Below, piece by piece: positions 52,123-61,193 of a stretch of 64,000 bases of DNA; the stretch's first letter is position 1; every line of letters begins with the position of its first letter. The translations under genes and the position numbers were made by a program. The DNA lies in contig NZ_LMZQ01000003.1 of NCBI RefSeq assembly GCF_001442625.1, forward strand, positions 372,001-436,000, written 5' to 3'. The stretch is from Pedobacter ginsenosidimutans (GTDB lineage: Bacteria; Bacteroidota; Bacteroidia; Sphingobacteriales; Sphingobacteriaceae). The notes under the pieces are model-generated. The model saw only the letters and a program-made list of their open reading frames with translations. It was not told the origin of the DNA and did no database searches.

Positions 52123-52130
52123 CAAAGATA
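52123..52130 (-). promoter_or_regulatory. -7 box five bases before the start codon at 52117
   Basis: TATCTTTG on the minus strand matches TAnnTTTG exactly. The message would be nearly leaderless. A TTG lies 18 bases upstream. Confidence 0.5.
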
Positions 52131-52162
52131 AACGCTATAACATTAAAACAATAATTTTAAGG

Positions 52163-53554
52163 TTAAAGTTCTGTAAGAATTTCTAACATAACTGCCGTAG
52201 CCAGCTCAATATCAGCGGCTGAGGTCCGCCAGTTTACAAAAGCAGCTCGTATCCCTTTCCTCCCGTTATAAAATGTGGGAGTCATAAAAACTTTTCCGCC
52301 CGCGTTTAACTTATTCAGGAATGTTGCAACTAAACTCTCATCTGTCAAGGAAAAACAAACGGTATTTAAACGTACTGGTGCCAACAACTCGAAATTTGGA
52401 TTTTCATTAATGAAACCGGCAAACTGTAAAGCCACTTCAACGTTACTTTCTACAATTTCCTGATAACCTTGTTTTCCATAGCTAGTTAAGGTAAACCAAG
52501 CAGGCAAAGCCTTTAAACGGCGGGAATTTTCTGGCAAGAAATTTAAATAACTGAAATTTTCCATAGGATTGCCCAAATAAGCCGCATTAGAATTTTGAAA
52601 AGTTTCTACCTGCAACAATTGATGTTTTTCTTTCACCAAAAACACCGCGCTCTCGTAAGGTACGTTTAGCCATTTGTGGCAATCTACCGTAATGCTATCG
52701 GCATGCTCCCATCCTTTAACCAAATGATTATATTTTGGCGAACAAGCGGCAAAGCCACCAAAGGCTGCATCGATATGCCACCAGAAATTATATTTTTCTT
52801 TTAAGGTACTAATGGATTCAAAATCATCAAAATCAACCGTATTTACTGTTCCGGCGCTGGAAATCAGAATGAAAGGTTCGCCATTTAAGGCTTGTATTTT
52901 CAGTTCGAGGTCGGCAATATCCAATGCTTCGCGATTACCCTGCATTACGTTTACCTGAATAAAATTGCCACTTCCCAAGCCTAACATCGATAAGGATTTG
53001 ATGGCTGATGAATGTGGCGTAGCCGACAGCACTTTTACAGTACCTGATATACCTTCTCTGGCGAAATCTTTACCAGATTGTTTGCCAATCCATTGCCTGG
53101 CAACAGCTAGGCAAGTAAAATTAGATAAGGTTGCTCCAGTTACAAAACCACCGAAAAAATCTTCGGGCAGATTAAGCAACGAAAGCAATAACTGGATGGT
53201 TTCGAGTTCGATGATGGCCGAAACGTCGCCGTTACCTTTTGCACTTTGCGTGTTTTGATCGTAGATAGTCGATAGCCAATCCCCTGCAATAGCAGCCGGT
53301 GTGGTACCACCGGTTACAAAGCCCCAGTACCTTGGCCCAGATGAAGCCACCATAATAGGTTCGAAACGTTGATTAAATTGCTTTAAGGCTTCAATGGAGC
53401 CAGATCCTTGCCCGCTTAAATCACGAATGAGTTTTACCTCTCTGTTACTGGCTGTTGGCCGTTCATGAATATGATTTAAATAATCTATTCCCTGTTGTTT
53501 AACCTCGGTTAAGATGGCATCAAGGTTTTGTTGGTCGGTATTTAAATTATTCAT
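52163..53554 (-). CDS. PLP-dependent group II decarboxylase family protein
   Basis: A 463-residue enzyme starting from the ATG ending at 53554; an upstream in-frame start at 53566 is TTG. The PLP lysine lies in V-D-C-H-K-W-L-N (near 294), with the W-W-H-I-D-A-A-F-G-G acidic site about 30 residues before it. The family decarboxylates aromatic or acidic amino acids, but some members are aldolases or lyases. The substrate is not readable. Confidence 0.85.
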   Translation of the reverse strand: MNNLNTDQQNLDAILTEVKQQGIDYLNHIHERPTASNREVKLIRDLSGQGSGSIEALKQFNQRFEPIMVASSGPRYWGFVTGGTTPAAIAGDWLSTIYDQNTQSAKGNGDVSAIIELETIQLLLSLLNLPEDFFGGFVTGATLSNFTCLAVARQWIGKQSGKDFAREGISGTVKVLSATPHSSAIKSLSMLGLGSGNFIQVNVMQGNREALDIADLELKIQALNGEPFILISSAGTVNTVDFDDFESISTLKEKYNFWWHIDAAFGGFAACSPKYNHLVKGWEHADSITVDCHKWLNVPYESAVFLVKEKHQLLQVETFQNSNAAYLGNPMENFSYLNFLPENSRRLKALPAWFTLTSYGKQGYQEIVESNVEVALQFAGFINENPNFELLAPVRLNTVCFSLTDESLVATFLNKLNAGGKVFMTPTFYNGRKGIRAAFVNWRTSAADIELATAVMLEILTEL

Positions 53555-53570
53555 GATTATTTTCAATTTA

Positions 53571-53659
53571 GCGTCATGCTGAATTTATTTTAAATGCCTA
53601 ATAGCTACTTCGTGGTCAGCATCTTTAAATTAAGACTCTGAAATAAATTCAGAGTGACG
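53571..53659. repeat. REP-like palindrome, second CTGAAATAAATTC copy
   Basis: GTCATGCTGAATTTATTTTA on the left is mirrored by CTGAAATAAATTCAGAGTGACG on the right in nested form. Related to 18112-18197. Confidence 0.65.
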
Positions 53660-53668
53660 GCTCTTTCT

Positions 53669-54622
53669 TTAAAATATAGCTTTCGCAATCTTTTTGGTCT
53701 GTTCTGGGCGGCCCATGGTGTAAAAGTGTAATACAGGGGCGCCAAAATCAATCAGTTCTTTACATTGTTTAATCATGGCTTCAGTACCAATTTCTTTTGC
53801 CTCGTTATTATTTTTAGCGTGCGATAGCGCATCCGTTAACTCATCTGGCAAATCGATGTGAAATATTTTAGGCAGCACATTTAACTGCGATAAGGTACTT
53901 ATAGGTTTCAAACCTGGTATAATTGGAATATTAATATCGTTTTCCCTGCATTTCTTTACAAAGTCGAAATACTTCTGGTTATCGAAAAACATCTGCGTAA
54001 CAATAAACTCTGCCCCTGCTTCAACCTTCTTTTTCAGGTATTTGAAATCGGTATTCATGTTAGGCGCTTCGAAGTGTTTTTCCGGATAGCCAGCCACGCC
54101 GATACAGAAATCACTTTTAAAGGTTTCTACATCTTCGTGGAGAAATTTACCTTCGTTATGGTTCTTGATGTGCTCGATTAAATCTGTAGCATAACAGTGG
54201 CCGCCAGGAGTTGGCACGAAATTCCCATCTGCCTTACGGGCATCGCCACGCAAAGCTAAAACGTTATCGATACCCAAAAACTGTAAATCGATCAATGCAT
54301 TTTCGGTTTCTTCTTTGGTGAATCCACCGCAAATGAGATGCGGAACGGCATCAACCTTATATTTATGGATAATGGCCGCACAAATGGCAATGGTTCCCGG
54401 ACGCTTGCGATAAGATACCTTTTGTAGCAAACCATTGGCCTGTTCTTTATAAATATAATCCTCGCGGAGCGAAGTTACATCAATAAAAGGCGGATTAAAC
54501 TCTAGCAATGGCTCTATTGCATCATAAATCCATTGTATACTTTGCCCTTTAATAGGCGGCAATAATTCAAAAGAGAACAAGGTTTTACCCTTCGCGTTTT
54601 TTATATGGTCTGTAATCTTCAT
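53669..54622 (-). CDS. metF: Methylenetetrahydrofolate reductase
   Basis: A 317-residue flavoprotein. F-S-F-E-L-L-P-P near 16-23, V-L-A-L-R-G-D near 116-122, and F-I-V-T-Q-M-F-F-D near 206-214 are MetF signatures. It makes 5-methyltetrahydrofolate, the methyl donor used by MetH. It follows metH by about 70 bp, so both may be under the SAM riboswitch. Confidence 0.96.
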   Translation of the reverse strand: MKITDHIKNAKGKTLFSFELLPPIKGQSIQWIYDAIEPLLEFNPPFIDVTSLREDYIYKEQANGLLQKVSYRKRPGTIAICAAIIHKYKVDAVPHLICGGFTKEETENALIDLQFLGIDNVLALRGDARKADGNFVPTPGGHCYATDLIEHIKNHNEGKFLHEDVETFKSDFCIGVAGYPEKHFEAPNMNTDFKYLKKKVEAGAEFIVTQMFFDNQKYFDFVKKCRENDINIPIIPGLKPISTLSQLNVLPKIFHIDLPDELTDALSHAKNNNEAKEIGTEAMIKQCKELIDFGAPVLHFYTMGRPEQTKKIAKAIF

Positions 54623-54694
54623 ACGCCTAATCCCTAATAATCGGGACTTTAAATTTTAATTTGTATACAATTCCCTGCCCTGTAGAAGCTGGGG

Positions 54695-57600
54695 TTAATA
54701 AGCTAAATTTGGACTTAGCCACCGCTCTACTTCTTCAATCGGCATATTCTTTCTGATGGCATAATCTTCAATCTGATCTTTGGTAATTTTTCCTAATCCA
54801 AAATACCTCGAATCGGGATGCGCGAAATAAAAGCCGCTTACTGCTGCTGTTGGGTACATGGCATAACTTTCAGTTAAGTGCAATCCTATTTTATTCTCCG
54901 CATCAAGTAATTGGAATAAAGTTCCTTTTTCGGTATGTTCCGGACAGGCAGGATAACCTGGCGCTGGACGGATACCTGCGTATTCTTCCTTAATCAATTC
55001 CTGGTTGCTCAAGTTTTCATCCTGTGCATAACCCCAGTATTCTTTACGCACACGTTCGTGCATGCGCTCGGCAAAGGCTTCAGCTAAACGATCGGCCAGT
55101 GCTTTGGCCATGATGCTGTTGTAATCATCGTAATTGGATTCGAACTCATTCACCAGCTCATCAATCCCTATACCTGCGGTTACGGCAAAACCACCAAAAT
55201 AATCCTGAATACCACTTTCTTTCGGCGCAATGAAATCAGACAAAGCATAATAAGGCTGCCCATCTACTTTTTCGGCCTGCTGGCGGAGGGTGTGAATAGT
55301 TACCAGTTTGGAGTTCTCAGTTTTCAGTTCGGAGTCATTTGACAACTGATCACTGGTAACTGTCAACTGAATATCGTCTCCTACGGCATTTGCTGGCCAG
55401 AAACCGATTACGGCCCTTGCTGTTAACAGTTTTTCATCGAGGATGCGTTTTAATAAAGTCTGTGCATCATCAAAAAGTTTTTTCGCCTCGTCGCCTACAT
55501 TTTTATCATCGAAAATTTTAGGATAACTGCCACGGAGCTCCCAGGTATGGAAAAACGGCGTCCAATCGATATAGGGAACCAATTCTTCTAAGGGATAATT
55601 ATCGAAAACCCTTGTACCTGTAAATTCAGGAACAGGCAGGTTAGGTTGAAAATCGATCTTAAATTTATTTGCACGGGCTTCCTCTAAAGTTTTAAACCGT
55701 TTATCCGATCGTTTGTTTAAATGCGCTTCGCGGGCTTTGTCATATTCTGCCCTGATGCCTGCTATATATTCGTCTCTCGTATCCGGATTCATTAAAGTAC
55801 TGCAAACCGTAACACTTCTGGAAGCATCTAACACGTGGATAGCAGGCCCAGAATAATTTGGTGCTACTTTTACTGCCGCATGGATTCTTGAAGTAGTAGC
55901 CCCACCAATAATTAAGGGAATGGTAAAACCTTCGCGTTCCATTTCTTTGGCAAAGTGGACCATTTCATCCAATGATGGCGTAATCAATCCACTTAAACCA
56001 ATAATATCGGCTTTTATTTCTTTGGCTTTTTTGATGATTTCCTGCGCAGGAACCATCACGCCCATATCAACAATTTCGAAGTTATTACAAGCCAATACTA
56101 CGCCCACAATATTTTTTCCAATATCATGTACGTCGCCTTTTACGGTGGCCATTAAAACTCTTCCGGCAGATGAATTTTGATCCTGATCGGGATTATCCAG
56201 CTTCTCCTGTTCGATAAATGGCAATAAATAGGCTACAGCTTTTTTCATTACCCTTGCTGATTTAACCACCTGGGGCAGGAACATTTTTCCGGCACCGAAT
56301 AAATCACCCACAATGTTCATCCCGTCCATCAATGGACCTTCGATTACCTGAATCGGGCGGGCATATTTTTGTCTGGCTTCTTCCACATCATCATCCAGGT
56401 ACTCTACAATTCCCTTTACTAAAGAATGCGATAACCGCTCTTCAACAGAACCTTTTCTCCACTCTTCATCTTTAACCACCTCTTTACCTTTCGATTTTAC
56501 GGTATCGGCATATTCTACCAAACGCTCCGTAGCATCGTCTCTTCGGTTTAAAAGTACATCTTCTACCCTTTCTAACAATTCGGGTGGAATTTCCTGATAA
56601 ACCTCTAACATCCCTGCATTTACGATCCCCATGTCTAAACCTGCCTGAATGGCATGATAAAGAAATGCAGAGTGCATCGCCTCGCGAACCGTATTATTCC
56701 CCCTGAAAGAGAAAGAAATGTTAGAAACCCCTCCGCTTACTTTGGCATGAGGTAAGTTTTCTTTGATCCAACGGGTGGCATTTATAAAATCGACAGCATA
56801 ATTATTATGTTCTTCTAATCCGGTTGCAACAGTTAAAATGTTCGGATCGAAAATAATATCCTCTGGCGGGAAACCAATTTCGTGTACCAGAATATCGTAA
56901 CTTCTTTTACAGATTTCTTTCCTGCGTTCGTAATTATCGGCCTGTCCCTGCTCATCAAAAGCCATTACTACTACCGCAGCACCGTATTGCATAATTTTGC
57001 GTGCACTTTCGCGGAACTTCTCCTCCCCTTCTTTTAAAGAAATAGAGTTTACGATTCCTTTTCCCTGCAAACATTTTAAGCCATTTTCAATAACCGACCA
57101 TTTAGATGAATCGACCATGATTGGCAATTTGGCAATATCCGGTTCAGAGGCAATGAGGTTTAAGAATTTGGTCATCGCCGCTTCCGAATCCAACATCCCT
57201 TCATCCATGTTCACATCAATTACCTGCGCACCGCCTTCAACCTGTTGCAGGGCAACGGCCAGTGCAGCTTCATAATCGCCACCCAAAATCAATTTAGAGA
57301 ATTTAGGGGATCCGGTGATATTCGTCCTTTCACCAATATTTACAAAAATACTTTCCGGAGTGATGGTTACGGGTTCCAGCCCGCTTAAACGCATGTAAGG
57401 TTCAAGAACCGGTATTTTCCGGGGTTCAGCTTTTCTCGCATTTTTGGCAATACAACCAATATGCTCTGGCGTGGTACCACAACAGCCGCCCACAATATTC
57501 ACAAAACCAGAGGCAATAAAATCGTCAACCAAATGTGCGGTTTCATGTGGCTGTTCATCGTAAGCACCAAACTCGTTTGGTAAACCTGCATTCGGATAAG

Positions 57601-58396
57601 CCGAAACATAACAACCTGCTTTTGCGGCGAGTTCCTCAATATGCGGACGCATTTCTTTAGCACCCAAAGCACAGTTAAAACCGATACTTAATGGTTTTGC
57701 ATGCATTACGGAATTCAAGAAAGCTTCGGCAGTTTGACCTGAAAGTGTTCTTCCGGAGGCATCGGTAATGGTACCGGAAATCATGATCTCCAGTTTACGG
57801 CCAATTACCTCTTCGTATTTTTTAATGGCCACAATAGCCACTTTAGCATTTAAAGTATCGAAAATGGTTTCGATTAATAACACATCAGAACCACCATCAA
57901 CCAAACCACGTACCTGCTCATAATAAGCCGCTTCCAGTTCATCAAAATAAACCGCCCTAAAACCAGGATCGTTTACATTCGGCGACATGGAAAGGGTACG
58001 GTTGGTTGGGCCAATAGCACCGGCAACAAAACATTTACGGTCTGGATTTGCGGCCATGAACTCGTTTACAGCTTCTTTTGCCACCCGTGCACCTTCAAAA
58101 CTCATTTCGTAAGAAAGGTCTTCCATCTGGTAATCGGCCATGGAAATGCGCTGTGTACTGAACGTGTTGGTTTCGATAATATCGGCACCAGACGCCAGGT
58201 ACTCCAGGTGTATTGTTTTTATAATATCCGGACGTGTGATGTTGAGCAAATCATTATTGCCTTTTACATCACAGGGATGGTTTTTAAATCGCTCCCCTCT
58301 AAAATCTTCTTCGGTTAAGGTATATCGCTGAATCATGGTACCCATTGCACCATCAATCACCAAAATACGTTTTTCTAATTCTTCTCTTATGCTCAT
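54695..58396 (-). CDS. metH: Cobalamin-dependent methionine synthase
   Basis: A 1233-residue four-module enzyme. The homocysteine module has zinc Cys near 240 and 305-306 (G-G-C-C-G). A pterin-binding module spans about 350-610. The cobalamin module has D-V-H-D-I-G-K-N near 755. A C-terminal S-adenosylmethionine activation domain follows from about 900. The loop near residues 1010-1032 is longer than in E. coli MetH and is encoded by a short-word repeat (55299-55369), yet the frame is open. A SAM-I riboswitch lies upstream. Confidence 0.97.
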   Translation of the reverse strand: MSIREELEKRILVIDGAMGTMIQRYTLTEEDFRGERFKNHPCDVKGNNDLLNITRPDIIKTIHLEYLASGADIIETNTFSTQRISMADYQMEDLSYEMSFEGARVAKEAVNEFMAANPDRKCFVAGAIGPTNRTLSMSPNVNDPGFRAVYFDELEAAYYEQVRGLVDGGSDVLLIETIFDTLNAKVAIVAIKKYEEVIGRKLEIMISGTITDASGRTLSGQTAEAFLNSVMHAKPLSIGFNCALGAKEMRPHIEELAAKAGCYVSAYPNAGLPNEFGAYDEQPHETAHLVDDFIASGFVNIVGGCCGTTPEHIGCIAKNARKAEPRKIPVLEPYMRLSGLEPVTITPESIFVNIGERTNITGSPKFSKLILGGDYEAALAVALQQVEGGAQVIDVNMDEGMLDSEAAMTKFLNLIASEPDIAKLPIMVDSSKWSVIENGLKCLQGKGIVNSISLKEGEEKFRESARKIMQYGAAVVVMAFDEQGQADNYERRKEICKRSYDILVHEIGFPPEDIIFDPNILTVATGLEEHNNYAVDFINATRWIKENLPHAKVSGGVSNISFSFRGNNTVREAMHSAFLYHAIQAGLDMGIVNAGMLEVYQEIPPELLERVEDVLLNRRDDATERLVEYADTVKSKGKEVVKDEEWRKGSVEERLSHSLVKGIVEYLDDDVEEARQKYARPIQVIEGPLMDGMNIVGDLFGAGKMFLPQVVKSARVMKKAVAYLLPFIEQEKLDNPDQDQNSSAGRVLMATVKGDVHDIGKNIVGVVLACNNFEIVDMGVMVPAQEIIKKAKEIKADIIGLSGLITPSLDEMVHFAKEMEREGFTIPLIIGGATTSRIHAAVKVAPNYSGPAIHVLDASRSVTVCSTLMNPDTRDEYIAGIRAEYDKAREAHLNKRSDKRFKTLEEARANKFKIDFQPNLPVPEFTGTRVFDNYPLEELVPYIDWTPFFHTWELRGSYPKIFDDKNVGDEAKKLFDDAQTLLKRILDEKLLTARAVIGFWPANAVGDDIQLTVTSDQLSNDSELKTENSKLVTIHTLRQQAEKVDGQPYYALSDFIAPKESGIQDYFGGFAVTAGIGIDELVNEFESNYDDYNSIMAKALADRLAEAFAERMHERVRKEYWGYAQDENLSNQELIKEEYAGIRPAPGYPACPEHTEKGTLFQLLDAENKIGLHLTESYAMYPTAAVSGFYFAHPDSRYFGLGKITKDQIEDYAIRKNMPIEEVERWLSPNLAY
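55299..55369. repeat. Degenerate inverted tract inside metH (CAGTT / AACTG words)
   Basis: On the minus strand words such as CAGTTGACAGTTACCAG and CAGTTGTCA are mirrored by GAACTGAAAACTGAGAAC and AAACTGGTAAC. They encode about 23 residues of low complexity within a loop. The tract resembles those in the spacers of this window. Confidence 0.7.
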
Positions 58397-58408
58397 TCTT
58401 GTTGTTAG

Positions 58409-58490
58409 ATATGAGAACTGAGATATGTGATATGAGAATTATTAAGCACAACTTATCGCTCAAATCTCATGTCTCCCATCTCAAATCTCA
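58409..58490. repeat. Degenerate inverted tract in the metH leader (TGAGA / TCTCA words)
   Basis: ATATGAGAACTGAGATATG-like words on the left are mirrored by CAAATCTCATG and CATCTCAAATCTC on the right. It lies between the riboswitch and the metH start. Confidence 0.7.
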
Positions 58491-58529
58491 AAAAAAGCTT
58501 ATTTAAAAAGTTGGTACGTGAATCGTAAT

Positions 58530-58640
58530 CCTAAACTTATCTGTTTCTGCTATTTGCAGAATAGAATTTAGCACCTTGTATGGTTACAGGTTGCTAAGAC
58601 TTCGTTGGGTCTAATCCCTCCGTCTTTCTTAATAAGCATA
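58530..58640 (-). ncRNA. SAM-I (S-box) riboswitch
   Basis: On the minus strand the leader has the SAM-I core: AAGAAAGACGGAGGGATTAG, then ACCCAACGAAGTCTTAGCAA, then CCTGTAA...AAGGTGCTAAATTC. The closing helix P1 pairs CTTAT (58636-58632) with ATAAG (58540-58536). It senses S-adenosylmethionine and should repress metH and probably metF when SAM is plentiful. The expression platform is not certain; a T-rich stretch follows near 58500. Confidence 0.92.
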
Positions 58641-58651
58641 CAAAAATGCAA

Positions 58652-58659
58652 CAAAGCTA
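58652..58659 (-). promoter_or_regulatory. Predicted -7 box for the SAM riboswitch / metH transcript
   Basis: TAGCTTTG matches TAnnTTTG and lies about 12 bases before the riboswitch begins, so the aptamer would be at the very 5' end. Confidence 0.55.
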
Positions 58660-58694
58660 CATCAATTCCAAAATTTATCGCTTCGCAACCAAAT

Positions 58695-58729
58695 AAAATT
58701 ACAAAGGCCATGCAATTCTGCACGGCCTT
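58695..58729 (-). terminator. Terminator after the BI-1 family gene
   Basis: AAGGCCATGC at 58704-58713 pairs with GCACGGCCTT at 58720-58729 (one G-U). The T-rich tail on the minus strand is moderate. It sits between the BI-1 gene and the metH promoter. Confidence 0.65.
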
Positions 58730-58751
58730 AAGAATATTGTTCTGTTAATGA

Positions 58752-59507
58752 CTACTTTCTGCTTCCGAAAATACGAAGTAAGAAAAGGAAGATATTTAAG
58801 AAATCCAGGTATAAAGACAATGCTGCTACAATAGCCATTTTTTTAGATTCAATCTGAAGAACCTGTTCGCCGCTAGCTTCGATCCCTTCGCCAATTCTTT
58901 TAATTTTTTGTACATCATAAGCTGTTAATGCTGTAAATATGGCAATACCAATAAATGCCATAAACAAACTGAACTGTTCACTTTGAACAAACATATTAAT
59001 TACACTGGCAATCACTAAACCAATTACCCCAACCATTAAAATCGGTCCAAATTTACTTAGATCGATATTGGTTGTGTAGCCCATAAATGCCATAATTCCA
59101 AATATTCCGGCAGCTCCTGCAAAACAGCTCACTACTGAACCAGCAGTATAGGCAAGTAAAATAAAGCTTAAGCTTATACCAGTTAAAACTGAATATAGAA
59201 CAAAAACACCAACTAAAGCACTATATGACAATCTACTTAATCCGAATCCCATTAATAAAACTAAGCCAAGTGGCGCAAACATTGCAATGTATCCAAAAAT
59301 AGTATTGCTTACTTTTCCTGTTTCAGGATTTATAACGCGGAGATATTGCATTAATTCAGTATTGGTGCCAAATAAAAAAGCAGCCACTGTTGATAAACTC
59401 AATGCCACGAACATCCATAAGAAAACGTTTGCAAAGAATTTTTTAGAAACAGTTTTTTCCTGTACAAAAACACTGTTGTCCTGATATTGATAATTTTGTT
59501 GTTCCAT
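58752..59507 (-). CDS. Bax inhibitor-1/YccA family membrane protein
   Basis: A 251-residue protein with about seven transmembrane helices after a short charged N-terminus. The late F-T-A-L-T-A-Y-D-V-Q-K-I-K near 190-202 and L-Y-L-D-F-L-N-I-F-L-F-L-L near 232-244 match the BI-1 (TMBIM) family, including the C-terminal Asp. BI-1 proteins are pH-sensitive calcium leak channels in studied cases. Role here unknown. Confidence 0.93.
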   Translation of the reverse strand: MEQQNYQYQDNSVFVQEKTVSKKFFANVFLWMFVALSLSTVAAFLFGTNTELMQYLRVINPETGKVSNTIFGYIAMFAPLGLVLLMGFGLSRLSYSALVGVFVLYSVLTGISLSFILLAYTAGSVVSCFAGAAGIFGIMAFMGYTTNIDLSKFGPILMVGVIGLVIASVINMFVQSEQFSLFMAFIGIAIFTALTAYDVQKIKRIGEGIEASGEQVLQIESKKMAIVAALSLYLDFLNIFLFLLRIFGSRK

Positions 59508-59545
59508 TTTAAATTTCGTGTATTTAACTATATAAAAATAAATAT

Positions 59546-60112
59546 TTAGTTTAATCTTTTTGTCAGCAGTTCTTCAACTTTTTTAAAGAACTGTAAAGGT
59601 TTTAAGGTACGCCATGGCAAATTGTCAAAAGCACCACCAAAGTTAATGTAATAATCGATGTTATTATCGCGAAACTCGGTGATTACGTGTTCCTGAAAAT
59701 TAACTCCAACAATCCAGCCATCTTCTACTTCCTGAAACCACTCTTCGTAATAACTGTCATCAGAGGCATGAAAATTCAGTATATTTTCACCGATCAGGAT
59801 AAATTTATTAATGCCTTCATCCATCATCAGTTCTAAAATATCACGTTTCAGCAGCATAATGTCGTTGTTAATGGCATCGTTCCACTCGCCTATAAATTCT
59901 ATAACGGCATAACTGCGATCATAATCGGCGTATAACACCTTCATGTATAAGGTATTCGAACCAAACTCGTCCCATTGCGGGTGCAGTAAAAAATTGTAAA
60001 TCTGCTTATCGAAGTAAAGTTCTGAATATTCGGTATTGTAAAACGGCGAACGCTCATCTTCTGCCGAAATATAATCATCTCTCCACTGGTAATAAGGCTC
60101 AATTTCGTGCAT
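59546..60112 (-). CDS. Conserved hypothetical protein
   Basis: A 188-residue soluble acidic protein with many aromatic residues and no signal peptide. No motif or family is recognised. Segments such as F-I-L-I-G-E-N-I-L-N-F-H suggest an alternating beta/alpha fold. It follows murQ on the same strand with a repeat tract in the gap. Confidence 0.65.
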   Translation of the reverse strand: MHEIEPYYQWRDDYISAEDERSPFYNTEYSELYFDKQIYNFLLHPQWDEFGSNTLYMKVLYADYDRSYAVIEFIGEWNDAINNDIMLLKRDILELMMDEGINKFILIGENILNFHASDDSYYEEWFQEVEDGWIVGVNFQEHVITEFRDNNIDYYINFGGAFDNLPWRTLKPLQFFKKVEELLTKRLN

Positions 60113-60123
60113 ATACTTTAATT

Positions 60124-60199
60124 ATTGAATGAGTGAATTTTGAATGAGTGAATGTTAAGGTCATTTCTACATTACATCATTCTATCCTTCTCTCATTTC
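60124..60199. repeat. Degenerate inverted tract (GAATGAGTGAAT words), second locus
   Basis: The left arm shares 31 identical bases (60124-60154) with 7518-7548. The right arm has ATCATTCTATCC and CTCTCATTTC as complements. It ends at the murQ stop codon. Confidence 0.65.
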
Positions 60200-61003
60200 T
60201 TAGTGTCCTGCTTCAACTGCTTTACGTACACTTCCATAACGGGTTAACAACTCAGCTGCTTCATCGTAACCTATATTTAGTTCATCGGCCACCATTTGTG
60301 TACCGCGGTCTACAAGTTTATGATTGGTTAACTGCATATCGACCATTTTATTGCCAACTACACGCCCCAACTGAACCATAACTGTGGTGCTTAACATATT
60401 TAACACCATTTTTTGCGCCGTACCAGATTTCATGCGGGTAGAGCCGGTTACAAACTCAGGGCCAACCACCACTTCAACCGGAAAATCCGATTCTGCAGCA
60501 ATAGGTCCGCCGGTATTACAAACGATGCAACCTGTTAAAATACCATGCTTACGTGCCGTGTTTAATCCGCCGATTACATATGGCGTAGTACCTGACGCTG
60601 CCAGGCCAACCAAACAATCTTTCTCGTTAATTTCAAATTCCTGAAGATCTTTCCAGGCTTGTTCGGCGTCATCTTCAGCAAATTCTACCGCTCTTCTAAT
60701 GGCCGTATCTCCGCCGGCAATAATTCCAACAACCCAATCAAAAGGAACACCGTAGGTAGGCGGGCATTCTGATGCGTCTACTACACCTAAACGACCACTT
60801 GTACCTGCACCTATATAAAAAAGACGACCACCTTTTTTCATTCGATCGGCCACTGCCGATGTTAATTTTTCGATCTGAGGCAAACATTTTTCAACTGCAA
60901 ATGCTACAGTTTTATCTTCGTTATTAATGCCCTGCAAAACTTCTAACACCGACATCTGATCGATGTGGTTATAGTTAGATTCTTGCTCGGTAACTCTATT
61001 CAT
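60200..61003 (-). CDS. murQ: N-acetylmuramic acid 6-phosphate etherase
   Basis: A 267-residue SIS-domain enzyme. G-A-G-T-S-G-R-L-G-V-V-D-A-S-E-C-P-P-T near 65-83 holds the sugar phosphate and the catalytic Glu, and S-T-R-M-K-S-G-T-A-Q-K near 192-202 completes the family signature. It cleaves the lactyl ether of MurNAc-6-phosphate during recycling of peptidoglycan. It is slightly shorter than the E. coli enzyme (about 298). Confidence 0.95.
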   Translation of the reverse strand: MNRVTEQESNYNHIDQMSVLEVLQGINNEDKTVAFAVEKCLPQIEKLTSAVADRMKKGGRLFYIGAGTSGRLGVVDASECPPTYGVPFDWVVGIIAGGDTAIRRAVEFAEDDAEQAWKDLQEFEINEKDCLVGLAASGTTPYVIGGLNTARKHGILTGCIVCNTGGPIAAESDFPVEVVVGPEFVTGSTRMKSGTAQKMVLNMLSTTVMVQLGRVVGNKMVDMQLTNHKLVDRGTQMVADELNIGYDEAAELLTRYGSVRKAVEAGH

Positions 61004-61174
61004 AAATTTAATTTTGATAAAATTCGGTAAATTCTTTCTAAAAACTACCCTAAAAACCCAAAAATATCTGTCATAAATTTCAACCTATCGCTCCATTGCA
61101 TTAATTAATGTTAAATATTATAAACAAAAGACATGAAAATGCAGTTAAAAAATATATCAACTCGCTAATTTTCA

Positions 61175-61182
61175 TAAATTTG
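61175..61182 (+). promoter_or_regulatory. Predicted -7 box of the processing protease gene
   Basis: TAAATTTG matches TAnnTTTG and ends 11 bases before the ATG at 61194, leaving a very short leader. Confidence 0.5.
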
Positions 61183-61193
61183 CAGTAACGCTG

